Part shown: in pieces, positions 1 through 9,394 of the stretch
How the letters are laid out: each line of letters starts with the position of its first letter
Position numbering within the stretch: position 1 is the stretch's first letter
Source: Enterobacter sp. Ag1
GTDB lineage: Bacteria; Pseudomonadota; Gammaproteobacteria; Enterobacterales; Enterobacteriaceae
Length of the DNA: 64,000 nucleotides
Assembly: GCA_000277545.1 (NCBI GenBank)
Contig: AKXM01000004.1
Coordinates: 248,001 to 312,000 of the forward strand
Reading direction: 5' to 3'
Made by a program: the position numbers and the translations under genes
Notes under the pieces: generated by a model
Told to the model about the DNA's origin: nothing
What the model saw: the letters and a program-made list of their open reading frames with translations, nothing else
Databases searched by the model: none

Positions 1-1219
1 TGGCGTTGATAGCCTTCACCGAGGCAATCGCATTCCGCTCGATACATGGCACCTGTACCTGGCCGGCGACCGGGTCACAGGTCAGGCCGAGGTTATGTTC
101 CATACCGATTTCCGCCGCAACGCAAACCTGTTCCGGGCTTGCGCCCATGATTTCAGCCAGGCCCGCCGCCGCCATCGAACAGGCAACGCCGACTTCACCC
201 TGGCAGCCTACTTCAGCGCCAGAAATAGAGGCGTTCATTTTGTACAGTACGCCAATAGCGCCGGAGGCCAGGAAGTAGCGAATCCAGGTGTCCGGCGTGA
301 CCGGCTCGATAAAGTGGTCGTAGTAGGCCAGCACCGCAGGTACGATCCCGCAGGCACCGTTGGTTGGCGCGGTCACAACGCGGCCACCTGCGGCGTTCTC
401 TTCGTTCACCGCCAGGGCAAACATGTTCACCCAGTCAACCACGTTCATTGGATCGTTGGACAGCTTGTCGCTGGACACCAGCATCCGGCGCAGGGCAGAG
501 GCGCGGCGCGGCACGCGCAGCGGGCCAGGCAGCACGCCTTCGGTATTCATCCCGCGATCGATACAGGCACGCATGGTTTGCCAGATATTGGCGAAGTAAT
601 CTTCGATTTCCTCGCGGCTGTGCAGCGCCAGTTCGTTCTGCATTACCATGCCGGATACGGAAAGCCCGGTGTCCTTGCAGTGCTGCAGCATTTCCTGTGC
701 GGAATGGAATGGATAAGGCACGGTGACTTCGCTGGCCGCATCTTTACCAAAGTGTTCTTCGTCGACGATGAAGCCGCCGCCGATGGAATAATAGGTTTTG
801 CTGTAGATCCCTTTGTCGCCGTTATAGGCGTGGATCTGCATGCCGTTTTCATGCAGCGGCAGGTTGTCGCTGCGAAAACGCATGCCGTTATCCTGCGGGA
901 AATCGACCTCATGACGACCCTGAGCAATTAGCAGGCGACCGCGGGTTTCCACGTCGCGAATAAAAGCCGGAATAGCGTCGATATCGACGTTATCCGGCTG
1001 GTTGCCGGCCAGACCCATAATAATCGCGATATCGGTGTGGTGGCCTTTCCCCGTCAGGGAAAGAGAACCGTAAACGTCCACCGCGATGCGGGTGGTACTG
1101 TCCAGCAGTCCCTGTTCGATCAGTGCGTCGACAAACTGTTTCCCGGCCTTCATTGGCCCGACGGTATGGGAGCTGGAAGGCCCGATGCCGACTTTGAACA
1201 TGTCGAATATGCTAATCAC
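1..1219 (-). CDS. sdaA: L-serine deaminase 1 (partial, C-terminus beyond window)
   Basis: The gene runs off the left edge of the window; about 406 of roughly 454 residues are present. It starts at a GTG (1219-1217), giving MISIFDMFKVGIGPSSSHT, the hallmark N-terminus of iron-sulfur L-serine dehydratases (the SSSHT substrate loop). Further on, GACGIVPA, GCQGEVG and GLTCDPVAG carry the cysteines expected to bind the [4Fe-4S] cluster. The enzyme converts L-serine to pyruvate and ammonia in the cytoplasm. It is the last of three same-strand genes (pabB, nudL, sdaA), but the 183-bp gap before it suggests its own promoter. Sequence identity to E. coli SdaA is very high throughout. The family assignment is certain. 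Confidence 0.97.
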   Translation of the reverse strand, partial: MISIFDMFKVGIGPSSSHTVGPMKAGKQFVDALIEQGLLDSTTRIAVDVYGSLSLTGKGHHTDIAIIMGLAGNQPDNVDIDAIPAFIRDVETRGRLLIAQGRHEVDFPQDNGMRFRSDNLPLHENGMQIHAYNGDKGIYSKTYYSIGGGFIVDEEHFGKDAASEVTVPYPFHSAQEMLQHCKDTGLSVSGMVMQNELALHSREEIEDYFANIWQTMRACIDRGMNTEGVLPGPLRVPRRASALRRMLVSSDKLSNDPMNVVDWVNMFALAVNEENAAGGRVVTAPTNGACGIVPAVLAYYDHFIEPVTPDTWIRYFLASGAIGVLYKMNASISGAEVGCQGEVGVACSMAAAGLAEIMGASPEQVCVAAEIGMEHNLGLTCDPVAGQVQVPCIERNAIASVKAINA

Positions 1220-1341
1220 TCTAAAACTCCTCTGATAGCACCCTGTTTCATGGAACATGATGCTTTGAAATGGCTAAGCGCTAGTTTAAAAATTTATTGG
1301 TTCCACCAGGAAACTATTCACATGAATTAAACTAATGCTTA

Positions 1342-1379
1342 ACCATAAATCACCTAATAGCAGATGATTTATGGTCTTT
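1342..1379 (-). terminator. Possible nudL terminator / hairpin upstream of sdaA
   Basis: An 11-bp perfect inverted repeat (ACCATAAATCA at 1342-1352 with TGATTTATGGT at 1365-1375) lies between the nudL stop and the sdaA start. There is no strong T-run on the nudL-reading strand, so it may be a weak terminator or a regulatory structure in the sdaA leader. Confidence 0.35.
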
Positions 1380-1402
1380 CTGTTGCTTAAATATAGCCAT
1401 TT

Positions 1403-1999
1403 TCAGCGTTTTAAAGTGTCGCCTGGATCGCTATCTACCTGTAAAGAGAGTTCGCGAATAATCCCCGCCGTCATCCCCCAGACAAAATAGCGTTGATACC
1501 AGGAAAGCCAGACGCGATGCGCGTTGCCGCGGCGATGGATATCTAACGGATGGTAGCGCCCAAGGCTCAGCGCCTCGGCGAGCGGCATTTCAAATACCGC
1601 AGAAACTTCATCTTCACTGGCGCGCCAAGGCAAATCAGGGGGAATGATGCCGACAATCGGCGTGACCTGGAAACCCGTCACGCTGTCCACCGGTGGAAGC
1701 GTGCCGATAACCTCGACGGATTCTGGTGGAATGGCGACTTCTTCCTGGGCCTCCCGCAGCGCGGCGGCTATCAGCGAACTGTCGGTGTCGTCTACCGCTC
1801 CACCGGGGAAGGCCACCTGGCCTGCATGTTTGCGCAGCATCAGCGAGCGCTGGGTGAGTAAAAGCCCCGGCTGAGGGCGCCGCACAATGGGTACCAGCAC
1901 CGCCGCCTGACGTTTGTTGCTGACCGGCCCGCTGTCTGCCGGGCGTAGCAGTTGAAACCGGGTAAGGAAATCATTCAGCGTCAGGGACGAACCAGGCAT
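1403..1999 (-). CDS. nudL: Nudix hydrolase NudL (YeaB)
   Basis: A 198-residue Nudix protein of the CoA pyrophosphatase-like NudL group. The UPF0035 signature is visible (LLTQRS, then [12 protein letters not shown]), followed by the Nudix helix with REAQEEV, whose glutamates bind the metal. E. coli NudL is 192 residues and matches nearly throughout ([15 protein letters not shown] at the N-terminus). Enzymes of this type hydrolyse nucleoside diphosphate-linked compounds, with CoA proposed as substrate. The start lies 3 bases after the pabB stop, so the two genes are translationally close in one operon. Confidence 0.95.
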   Translation of the reverse strand: MPGSSLTLNDFLTRFQLLRPADSGPVSNKRQAAVLVPIVRRPQPGLLLTQRSLMLRKHAGQVAFPGGAVDDTDSSLIAAALREAQEEVAIPPESVEVIGTLPPVDSVTGFQVTPIVGIIPPDLPWRASEDEVSAVFEMPLAEALSLGRYHPLDIHRRGNAHRVWLSWYQRYFVWGMTAGIIRELSLQVDSDPGDTLKR

Positions 2000-2002
2000 G
2001 CA

Positions 2003-3370
2003 TTAATTCTCCAGTAAGGGCAGGATACGATTAACTTTATCAAAAGTTTCCTGATATTCCGCCGCCTCGTGACTGTCGGCAACGATCCCGCCGCCGGCAG
2101 AGCAATATAATTTCCCGCCTTCGGCAGTGAGCGTACGGATGGTGATGCTGGTATCCATTTTTTCGCAGAAGCTTATGTAGCCGATACTGCCACACCATGC
2201 GTTACGCCGCTGGGGCTCAAGCTCTTCAATAATTTCCATTGCCCGCACTTTGGGGGCACCGGTGATTGAACCTCCGGGGAAGGTGGCGCGCAGGAGATCG
2301 CAGGCGCTAAGCGTCTCAGGCAGCCTGGCGGTAATCGTGCTCACCAGGTGATGCACCGCAGGGAAAGGCTCCACCACAAACAGCTCTGGCACTTTGACGC
2401 TGCCCGGCACCGCAACGCGGCCAATGTCGTTGCGCAGCAAATCAACAATCATCAGATTTTCAGCGCGATCTTTTGGCGAGTTCGCCAGGCGTTCAGCTTG
2501 CGCTGCGTCGGCCTGCGGATCGGCAAGACGAGGCAGCGTGCCTTTAATCGGGCGGGTTTGAATCTGCTTGTCTTCGAGCAGAACAAACCGCTCCGGGGAA
2601 AGGCTAAGAATACAGCTGTCCGGCAGCCGCAGAAAAGCGCTGAACGGCGCGCGGTTCGCCTGATTCAGCGTTTCGAAAGCCTGCCATTCATCCCCTTCAT
2701 AGCGGGCGTGGAACCGCTGAGCCAGGTTAACCTGGTAGCAGTCTCCGCTGCTGAGATAAGCCTGGATCTGGCGGAACTTCTCGCCGTACGTTTCGCGGGA
2801 CATATTGGACTGCCACTGGCTGGTCAGCCGGAAAGGCTGAACATTTTGCCGGGGCGAGAGTGCATTCAGCCAGGCCAGACGAGCTTCAATGTCTCCCCTG
2901 CAAACCAGCGTCAGACGCTGCAGATGATGGTCTGCAATCAGCGCCCAGTCATAAATGCCGACGGCCATGTCCGGCGTGGTTAAATCCTGTTCTGCCGTCG
3001 CGGGGATTTTCTCAAAGCGGCGGCCCAGATCGTAGCTAAATAGCCCCAGCGCGCCGCCGCAGAACGGAATATCGCTAGTGGGCGTGGTGGCAAGGCCACA
3101 GCTGTCCAGCGTTTGCTGTAACAGTTCAAGCGGGCATTCGTTGTGTTGTGATGAAAGCCCGTGGCGTTCAATCACGGTTTCCTGGCCGCGTGTGACCAGC
3201 GTTGCAAGCGGGCTGGCAACCATAATATCAAAACGGTTATGCGGATGATCGGCAAAGCCAGAGTGAAGCAGCATGGCCCAGGGCTGAGTGGAAACCGAGC
3301 GGAAATAGTGCTGAACGGCATCGGCCTGCCAGCTGAGTTCGCGAAAAACGGGGGAGGTTGTAACATTCAT
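2003..3370 (-). CDS. pabB: Aminodeoxychorismate synthase component I
   Basis: Chorismate-utilising enzyme of folate synthesis: with the PabA glutaminase it makes 4-amino-4-deoxychorismate, the precursor of p-aminobenzoate. The C-terminal chorismate-binding domain shows RPIKGT (with the Lys characteristic of PabB-type active sites), DLLRNDIGRV, FPGGSITGAPK and AGGGIV. I place the start at the ATG at 3370 (455 aa, E. coli 453) because MNVTTSPVFRELSW aligns with the E. coli N-terminus. An in-frame GTG at 3415 would add 15 unconserved residues inside the promoter region shared with divergent yoaH. It is followed closely by nudL. Confidence 0.96.
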   Translation of the reverse strand: MNVTTSPVFRELSWQADAVQHYFRSVSTQPWAMLLHSGFADHPHNRFDIMVASPLATLVTRGQETVIERHGLSSQHNECPLELLQQTLDSCGLATTPTSDIPFCGGALGLFSYDLGRRFEKIPATAEQDLTTPDMAVGIYDWALIADHHLQRLTLVCRGDIEARLAWLNALSPRQNVQPFRLTSQWQSNMSRETYGEKFRQIQAYLSSGDCYQVNLAQRFHARYEGDEWQAFETLNQANRAPFSAFLRLPDSCILSLSPERFVLLEDKQIQTRPIKGTLPRLADPQADAAQAERLANSPKDRAENLMIVDLLRNDIGRVAVPGSVKVPELFVVEPFPAVHHLVSTITARLPETLSACDLLRATFPGGSITGAPKVRAMEIIEELEPQRRNAWCGSIGYISFCEKMDTSITIRTLTAEGGKLYCSAGGGIVADSHEAAEYQETFDKVNRILPLLEN

Positions 3371-3432
3371 CTTGGTAGCATCGTCAGGAGCAGAGTAAAA
3401 TAGCGACTTCAGCACTGTAACAGGACTTAAAC

Positions 3433-3633
3433 ATGATTTCAGGATTACCGGCGCTTAGCCACGAGCAGCAGCAGCAGGCCGTCGAGCGTATTCACGAACT
3501 GATGGCCGACGGCATGAGCAGCGGCGAAGCCATCGCCCTCGTAGCCAGTGAGATTCGTGCCTCGCATACCGGGGGTAACGTCGCCGTACGCTTTGAAGAT
3601 GAAGACGGCGAAGAAGAAGACCCGCAGGACTAG
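3433..3633 (+). CDS. yoaH: Small UPF0181 protein YoaH
   Basis: A 66-residue acidic protein of the UPF0181 family, with [24 protein letters not shown] closely matching E. coli YoaH (59 aa; here split: [14 protein letters not shown] then [10 protein letters not shown]). The C-terminus is a run of Asp and Glu, longer than in E. coli. The function is unknown. It is transcribed divergently from pabB and is the only gene on this strand before the convergent RidA-family gene. Confidence 0.93.
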   Translation: MISGLPALSHEQQQQAVERIHELMADGMSSGEAIALVASEIRASHTGGNVAVRFEDEDGEEEDPQD

Positions 3634-3654
3634 CCGGGCCTTAGCGACTTAGCG

Positions 3655-3999
3655 TTACACTGCCGCGATGATTTTGATTTCCACTTTGTAGCGCGGGTTC
3701 ATCAACTTAGCCTGTACGGTGCAGCGTACCGGCGCTTTACCCGCCACGACCCACTCATCCCACGCTCTATTCATCGCCGCAAAATCTTCGCCATCCGGCA
3801 GGAAAATCGTTGCATCCAGAATGCGGGTCTTGTCGCTGCCGAGTTCGGCCAGCAGGGTGTCGATTTGCTGCAGGGTATTTGCCGTCTGCTGGTAGGCGTC
3901 AGCATCCAGGTTTTCCGGGACGCCGGTGTAGTACACGGTCTGGTTATGGATAACCGCATCAGACCAGCGGGCTTCAGGTTTTATACGCGCAATACTCAT
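3655..3999 (-). CDS. yoaB: RidA/YjgF-family protein YoaB
   Basis: A 114-residue protein with the same length and sequence pattern as E. coli YoaB (VVYTGVPENLD-type N-terminus, TRILDATIFLPD, and the end CTVQAKLMNPRYKVEIKIIAAV in shorter blocks). RidA-family proteins form trimers and hydrolyse reactive enamine/imine intermediates. The Arg of PVRCTV is the conserved carboxylate-binding residue of the family. It is convergent with yoaH and divergent from yoaA. The specific substrate of YoaB itself is not known. Confidence 0.93.
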   Translation of the reverse strand: MSIARIKPEARWSDAVIHNQTVYYTGVPENLDADAYQQTANTLQQIDTLLAELGSDKTRILDATIFLPDGEDFAAMNRAWDEWVVAGKAPVRCTVQAKLMNPRYKVEIKIIAAV

Positions 4000-4127
4000 G
4001 GCAACTCCTTAACAACAAACGATATGTGCGGCACAGACTGCCACAATCCGCCGCCCGGTGCCACCGCCTGGCTGGATAAACCTCGCCGGGGCTGACATAA
4101 TCACTGGCAATTTAACCAGGGGGTAAC

Positions 4128-6038
4128 GTGACGGACGATTTTGCAGCAGACGGCCAACTGGCTAAGGTCATTCCGGGCTTCAAGCCGCGTGAAGCTCAGC
4201 GTGAAATGGCGGAGGCCGTAACCCGGGCGATTCAAGCCGGCGGCGAGCTGGTGGTAGAGGCCGGTACCGGTACAGGGAAAACATACGCTTATCTTGCCCC
4301 CGCGCTGCGTTCTGGCAAAAAAGTCATTATTTCTACCGGCTCAAAAGCGCTGCAGGATCAGCTGTTTTCTCGCGATCTGCCGACGATATCCCGTGCGCTG
4401 AAATTTACCGGTCGCGTGGCGTTGCTGAAAGGGCGCTCTAACTATCTTTGCCTGGAAAGGCTGGAGCAGCAGTCGCTGGCGGGCGGTGATTTGCCCGTGC
4501 AGGCGTTAAGCGACGTGATGCATTTGCGCGGCTGGGCCAGTGAAACCGTGGATGGCGATATCAGCACCTGTGGGTCCGTCGCCGAAGATTCCACCGTCTG
4601 GCCGATGGTCACCAGCACCAACGATAACTGTCTGGGGCAGGATTGTCCGCAGTATCAGGACTGCTTTGTGGTCAAGGCGCGTAAAAAGGCGATGGATGCC
4701 GACGTGGTGGTGGTGAACCATCACTTGTACCTGGCCGACATGGTAGTGAAGGAGAGCGGCTTCGCGGAGCTTATTCCCGAGGCTCAGGTGACAATTTTCG
4801 ATGAAGCCCACCAGATCCCGGATATCGCCAGCCAGTATTTTGGCCAGTCTATCTCCAGCCGGCAGTTGCTCGACCTCGCCAAAGACATTTCCATTGCCTA
4901 CCGCACGGAAGTCCGTGACGCGCAGCAGCTGCAAAAAAGCGCCGACAGCCTTGCCCAGCGCACGCAGGACTTCCGCCTGCAAATAGGCGACCCGGGCTAC
5001 CGGGGGAACCTGCGGGAGCTGCTTGCGGACGCGAATATCCAGCGTTCGCTGCTGCTGCTCGATGATGCCCTGGAGCTGTGTTATGACGTGGCAAAGCTTT
5101 CTCTTGGCCGCTCGGCGCTGCTGGATGCCGCATTTGAACGCGCGGTAATTTACCGTGGGCGAATTAAACGGCTGAAAGAGATTAATCAGCCGGGCTACAG
5201 CTACTGGTATGAATGCAACGCCCGCCACTTCACGCTGGCCCTGACGCCCCTGTCCGTGGCCGACAAGTTTAAGGAAGTCATTCGTGAAAAAGCGGGCTGC
5301 TGGGTCTTTACCTCGGCCACGCTTGCGGTGAATGACAATATGAGCCATTTCACCGAGCGGCTGGGTATCGACGAAGCAGAAACACTGCTGCTTGCCAGCC
5401 CGTTTGATTACGCTAAACAGGCGCTGCTGTGCGTGCCGAGAGGGCTGCCGACGCCGAATCAGCCCCACGCTGGCCGTCACCTGGCTAACCTGTTGCGCCC
5501 GCTCATTGAGGCGAACAACGGGCGCTGCTTTATGCTCTGTACCTCCCACGCCATGATGCGCGACCTGGCGGAACAGTTCCGGGCCACCATGACGTTGCCC
5601 GTGCTGCTGCAGGGGGAAACCAGCAAAGGCCAACTGCTGCAGCAATTTGTTGAGGCCGGTAATGCCCTGCTGGTGGCGACCAGCAGCTTCTGGGAAGGCG
5701 TAGACGTGCGCGGCGACGCGCTCTCCCTGGTTATCATCGACAAACTTCCCTTTACTTCGCCGGACGATCCGCTGCTCAAGGCTCGCATGGAAGATTGCCG
5801 CATTCGCGGGGGCGATCCATTTGACGATGTCCAACTGCCTGACGCGGTGATCACCCTTAAGCAGGGTGTCGGTCGCCTCATCCGCGATGTGGAAGACCGT
5901 GGGGTCCTGGTTATCTGCGATAACCGCCTGGTCATGCGTCCGTATGGCGCTGTTTTCCTTAACAGCCTGCCGCCCACGCCGCGTACCCGGGATATAAATC
6001 GGGCAGTTGAGTTCCTCAATGCCTCTGGTGCGCAGTAA
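4128..6038 (+). CDS. yoaA: ATP-dependent DNA helicase YoaA (DinG/XPD-like)
   Basis: A 636-residue superfamily 2 helicase, identical in length to E. coli YoaA. Motif I is [13 protein letters not shown] (about residues 42-54), motif II is DEAH (in FDEAHQIPD), and motif VI is QGVGRLIRD. Four cysteines between motifs I and II ([21 protein letters not shown]) are placed like the XPD iron-sulfur cluster ligands. In E. coli, YoaA works with the HolC (chi) subunit of DNA polymerase III in repair of stalled forks. Translation starts at a GTG preceded by AGGGGG. tsaB follows after 68 bases. Confidence 0.95.
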   Translation: MTDDFAADGQLAKVIPGFKPREAQREMAEAVTRAIQAGGELVVEAGTGTGKTYAYLAPALRSGKKVIISTGSKALQDQLFSRDLPTISRALKFTGRVALLKGRSNYLCLERLEQQSLAGGDLPVQALSDVMHLRGWASETVDGDISTCGSVAEDSTVWPMVTSTNDNCLGQDCPQYQDCFVVKARKKAMDADVVVVNHHLYLADMVVKESGFAELIPEAQVTIFDEAHQIPDIASQYFGQSISSRQLLDLAKDISIAYRTEVRDAQQLQKSADSLAQRTQDFRLQIGDPGYRGNLRELLADANIQRSLLLLDDALELCYDVAKLSLGRSALLDAAFERAVIYRGRIKRLKEINQPGYSYWYECNARHFTLALTPLSVADKFKEVIREKAGCWVFTSATLAVNDNMSHFTERLGIDEAETLLLASPFDYAKQALLCVPRGLPTPNQPHAGRHLANLLRPLIEANNGRCFMLCTSHAMMRDLAEQFRATMTLPVLLQGETSKGQLLQQFVEAGNALLVATSSFWEGVDVRGDALSLVIIDKLPFTSPDDPLLKARMEDCRIRGGDPFDDVQLPDAVITLKQGVGRLIRDVEDRGVLVICDNRLVMRPYGAVFLNSLPPTPRTRDINRAVEFLNASGAQ

Positions 6039-6106
6039 TTTGTGCCAGGCTATGGTATGATGCGCGCCGTTTTTTGACCTTATCTCCGCCAGAGGTTGGC
6101 AAGCCC

Positions 6107-6802
6107 ATGCGAATTTTAGCCATCGATACCGCAACAGAAGCCTGTTCTGTTGCCCTGCAAAACGACGCGGCGTCCTACGCCCATTTCGAACTCTGCCCGC
6201 GTGAGCACACGCAAAGAATTTTACCGCTGGTCAAAGAGATCCTGAACCAGGGCGGGATTACTTTGTCTGAGGTGAACGCACTTGCCTACGGGCGTGGGCC
6301 GGGCAGTTTCACCGGTGTGCGCATTGGGATTGGGATTGCGCAGGGGCTGGCGCTGGGTGCTGAGCTGCCGATGATTGGCGTTTCAACGCTGGCGACAATG
6401 GCTCAGGGCGCATGGCGCAGAACGGGCGCCACCCGCGTACTCGCCGCAATAGATGCCCGCATGGGCGAAGTTTATTGGGCTGAATATGAGCGTGACGAGC
6501 AGGGCGTGTGGCACGGTGAAGCAAGCGAAGCCGTCCTTAAGCCTGAAGACGTTGCCGGGCGGTTGAAGCATCTGAGCGGCACCTGGGCTACAGTCGGAAC
6601 AGGCTGGCAGGCCTGGCCTGATATGGCGAAGGATAGCGGACTTTTGTTGCAGGACGGTGAAACTACGCTGCCTGAAGCTGAAGATATGCTTCCTCTGGCG
6701 CAGCAGGCGTTTAGCGCCGGCAAAACCGTCGCCGTCGAGCATGCGGAGCCTGTCTACCTGCGTAACGAAGTCACCTGGAAAAAGCTACCTGGCAGAGAGT
6801 AA
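6107..6802 (+). CDS. tsaB: tRNA t6A modification protein TsaB
   Basis: 231-residue TsaB, the ASKHA-fold partner of TsaD in forming threonylcarbamoyladenosine at A37 of tRNAs that read ANN codons. [17 protein letters not shown] at the N-terminus and [14 protein letters not shown] are characteristic. The start at 6107 matches E. coli exactly; an upstream in-frame start would add 11 unconserved residues. AGAGG at 6091-6095 is the ribosome-binding site. It is an essential gene in E. coli. It is followed by the lipoprotein gene yeaY. Confidence 0.96.
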   Translation: MRILAIDTATEACSVALQNDAASYAHFELCPREHTQRILPLVKEILNQGGITLSEVNALAYGRGPGSFTGVRIGIGIAQGLALGAELPMIGVSTLATMAQGAWRRTGATRVLAAIDARMGEVYWAEYERDEQGVWHGEASEAVLKPEDVAGRLKHLSGTWATVGTGWQAWPDMAKDSGLLLQDGETTLPEAEDMLPLAQQAFSAGKTVAVEHAEPVYLRNEVTWKKLPGRE

Positions 6803-6844
6803 GACCGACCCCGCTAAACGGCGGGCAGGTTAAGGAGATGAGGT

Positions 6845-7438
6845 ATGGCTGTTTGTAATGTCAAAAAATGCAGCTGGCTGCTGGCCGCCGCTGCGGCGCT
6901 GGTCCTGAGCGGCTGCGTGAGCGTGCCGGATGCAATTAAAGGGACTTCCGCCACCCCACAGCAGGATCTGACGGCGGTGATGAGTGCGCCCCAGCTCTAT
7001 GTCGGGCAGGAAGCGCGCTTTGGCGGGCGAGTGGTGAACGTGGACAACCTGAAGGGCAAAACTCGCCTGGAGATTGCCACCGTCAGCCTCGATGAAGGTG
7101 CCCGTCCGGCATTGAATGAGCCTTCGCAAGGGCGCATTTATGCCGACGTCAATGGCTTCCTTGATCCGGTAGATTTCCGCAATCAGTTGGTGACCGTCGT
7201 CGGGCCAATTACCGGCACGGCAGAAGGTAAGATTGGTCAGACGCCCTATAAATTCATGACCATGCAGGCAACGGGATACAAACGCTGGAACGTAGTCCAG
7301 CAGGTCGTCATGCCGCCGCAGCCGATCGATCCGTGGTTCTGGGGCGGGCCTTACCCGTATCGCCACCATTACGACATGTGGGGCGGCGGCTGGTACAATC
7401 CGGGGCCTGCACAGGTGCAAACCGTTGTAACCGAATAA
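6845..7438 (+). CDS. yeaY: Slp-family outer membrane lipoprotein YeaY
   Basis: A 197-residue lipoprotein with a signal peptide and lipobox LSGC (Cys at about residue 23). The Slp-family body includes [34 protein letters not shown] and [12 protein letters not shown], followed by an aromatic/Gly-rich tail ending TVVTE as in E. coli YeaY. It is predicted to be anchored in the outer membrane. In E. coli yeaY belongs to the envelope-stress regulon. A strong terminator follows at 7461-7490. Confidence 0.94.
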   Translation: MAVCNVKKCSWLLAAAAALVLSGCVSVPDAIKGTSATPQQDLTAVMSAPQLYVGQEARFGGRVVNVDNLKGKTRLEIATVSLDEGARPALNEPSQGRIYADVNGFLDPVDFRNQLVTVVGPITGTAEGKIGQTPYKFMTMQATGYKRWNVVQQVVMPPQPIDPWFWGGPYPYRHHYDMWGGGWYNPGPAQVQTVVTE

Positions 7439-7460
7439 TCTGTTGTTTTTAAAATGTTTT

Positions 7461-7490
7461 CAAACAGCGGCCTGGCCGCTGTTTGTTTTT
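7461..7490 (+). terminator. Rho-independent terminator after yeaY
   Basis: A 10-bp GC-rich stem (CAAACAGCGG at 7461-7470 with CCGCTGTTTG at 7476-7485), a five-base loop, and a T-run to 7490. Confidence 0.88.
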
Positions 7491-7552
7491 ATCCAGGACG
7501 GATGAAAAAATTTAGTGATGTGCTTCGCAACCTTTAATCAGGCTAATTAATA

Positions 7553-7569
7553 AACTGGTACGCTGAGTT
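7553..7569. promoter_or_regulatory. Candidate FadR operator upstream of fadD
   Basis: AACTGGTACGCTGAGTT, 71 bases before the fadD TTG start, fits the 17-bp FadR consensus (AACTGGTCnGACnnGTT-like). It closely resembles the E. coli fadD operator, where long-chain acyl-CoA releases FadR repression. fadR itself lies at 18401-19120 in this window. Confidence 0.7.
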
Positions 7570-7639
7570 AATATTATGTTAACGAAATGTATTCCCTGGG
7601 GTTGTGATGACGACAAATAATAATTTCAGAGGTGGATCC

Positions 7640-9325
7640 TTGAATAAGGTTTGGCTTAACCGCTACCCGGCCGACGTTGCGGCTGAAATAAATCCCGACC
7701 GCTATCAATCCCTGGTTGATATGTTTGAGCAGGCTGTCACTCGCTACGCTGACAAACCCGCTTTTATCAACATGGGGGAGGTGATGACCTTCCGCAAACT
7801 GGAAGAGCGCAGCCGGGCATTTGCCGCGTACCTTCAGCAGGGGCTGGGCCTGAAAAAAGGCGACCGCGTGGCGCTGATGATGCCAAACCTGCTGCAGTAT
7901 CCTGTCGCGCTGTTCGGCATTCTGCGCGCCGGTATGGTGGTGGTTAACGTTAACCCGCTCTATACTCCGCGAGAGCTGGAGCACCAGCTGAATGACAGCG
8001 GGGCCAGCGCGATTGTGATCGTGTCAAACTTTGCCCATACGCTGGAGAAAGTGGTCGAAAAAACCCAGGTGAAACACGTCATCCTGACTCGACTGGGGGA
8101 CCAGATCTCCGGGCCGAAGGGGACGCTGGTTAACTTCGTGGTGAAGTACATCAAGCGTCTGGTGCCCAAATACCATCTGCCGCACGCCATCTCTTTCCGT
8201 CGGGCGCTGCAAAGCGGTTACCGCATGCAGTACATCAAACCTGAAATTATCAATGGCGATTTAGCCTTCCTGCAGTACACCGGCGGCACAACCGGCGTAG
8301 CTAAAGGCGCCATGCTGACGCACCGTAATATGCTGGCCAACCTCGAGCAGGTCAGGGCGGCATACAGCCCGCTACTGCACGAAGGTAAAGAGCTGGTGGT
8401 GACTCCGCTGCCGCTGTACCACATTTTTGCTCTGACCATTAACTGCCTGCTGTTTATCGACATGGGGGGGCAGAACCTGTTGATTACCAACCCACGCGAC
8501 ATTCCGGGACTGGTAAAAGAGCTGGCAAAATATCCTTTCACTGCCATGACCGCCGTGAATACGTTGTTTAACGCGTTACTGAATAACAAAGAGTTCCAGC
8601 AGCTTGATTTTTCAAGCCTTCACCTCGCTGCGGGCGGCGGTATGCCCGTCCAGCACGCTGTTGCCGAACGTTGGGAAAAACTCACGGGCCGCTTCCTGCT
8701 TGAAGGCTATGGCCTGACGGAATGCGCGCCGCTGGTCAGCGCGAACCCGCATGATATGGATTATCACAGCGGATCTATTGGCCTGCCGGTGCCGTCCACC
8801 GATGTGAAGCTGATAGACGACCAGGGCAATGAAGTACCGCCCGGTGAGCCTGGTGAACTGTGCGTTAAAGGCCCGCAGGTAATGCTGGGCTACTGGCAGC
8901 GACCGAAAGAAACGGATGAAATCATTAAAGACGGCTGGCTGCGCACCGGGGATATTGCGGTAATGAACGAAGAAGGCTTCATGAACATCGTTGACCGCAA
9001 AAAAGACATGATCCTCGTTTCCGGCTTCAACGTTTATCCGAACGAAATTGAAGATGTGGTCATGCAGAACGAAGGCGTGCTTGAAGTCGCGGCGGTGGGT
9101 GTTCCTGCCGGGGTGAGCGGTGAGCAGGTGAAAATCTTTGTGGTGAAAAAAGATCCTGCCCTGACGGAAGAGGCGCTGATCGCCTTCTGTCGTCGCCAGT
9201 TAACCGGCTATAAAGTGCCTAAACTGATCGAATTCCGCACGGAACTGCCAAAATCGAACGTCGGGAAAATTTTACGACGAGAACTGCGTGACGAAGCGGG
9301 CAAGACAGGCAACAATAACGCCTGA
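7640..9325 (+). CDS. fadD: Long-chain fatty acid-CoA ligase
   Basis: Acyl-CoA synthetase that activates imported long-chain fatty acids at the inner membrane with ATP and CoA. The AMP-binding P-loop is [14 protein letters not shown], followed by GYGLTECAP and the family signature around [18 protein letters not shown]. The start is the rare TTG at 7640 (after AGAGGTGG at 7628-7635), giving 561 residues, exactly the E. coli length and N-terminus ([12 protein letters not shown]). An upstream ATG at 7604 adds 12 unconserved residues. Regulation by FadR is suggested by the operator at 7553-7569. Confidence 0.97.
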   Translation: MNKVWLNRYPADVAAEINPDRYQSLVDMFEQAVTRYADKPAFINMGEVMTFRKLEERSRAFAAYLQQGLGLKKGDRVALMMPNLLQYPVALFGILRAGMVVVNVNPLYTPRELEHQLNDSGASAIVIVSNFAHTLEKVVEKTQVKHVILTRLGDQISGPKGTLVNFVVKYIKRLVPKYHLPHAISFRRALQSGYRMQYIKPEIINGDLAFLQYTGGTTGVAKGAMLTHRNMLANLEQVRAAYSPLLHEGKELVVTPLPLYHIFALTINCLLFIDMGGQNLLITNPRDIPGLVKELAKYPFTAMTAVNTLFNALLNNKEFQQLDFSSLHLAAGGGMPVQHAVAERWEKLTGRFLLEGYGLTECAPLVSANPHDMDYHSGSIGLPVPSTDVKLIDDQGNEVPPGEPGELCVKGPQVMLGYWQRPKETDEIIKDGWLRTGDIAVMNEEGFMNIVDRKKDMILVSGFNVYPNEIEDVVMQNEGVLEVAAVGVPAGVSGEQVKIFVVKKDPALTEEALIAFCRRQLTGYKVPKLIEFRTELPKSNVGKILRRELRDEAGKTGNNNA

Positions 9326-9345
9326 GCTCCAAGTCACTCGTCCTG

Positions 9346-9369
9346 ATGCCGGTTCGCCGGCATTTTTTA
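9346..9369 (+). terminator. Rho-independent terminator after fadD
   Basis: A 7-bp stem ATGCCGG/CCGGCAT with a stable TTCG tetraloop, followed by a T-run. It lies just 26 bases before the rnd start. Confidence 0.88.
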
Positions 9370-9394
9370 TGGGCGCAACCTAAGAGAACTGAAT

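Noticed and set aside
4506-6134. A 542-codon open frame antisense to yoaA
   Set aside because: yoaA is a well-conserved helicase on the other strand; the antisense product has no recognisable motifs and is rich in His/Gln/Arg, as expected from an overlapping frame in GC-rich DNA.
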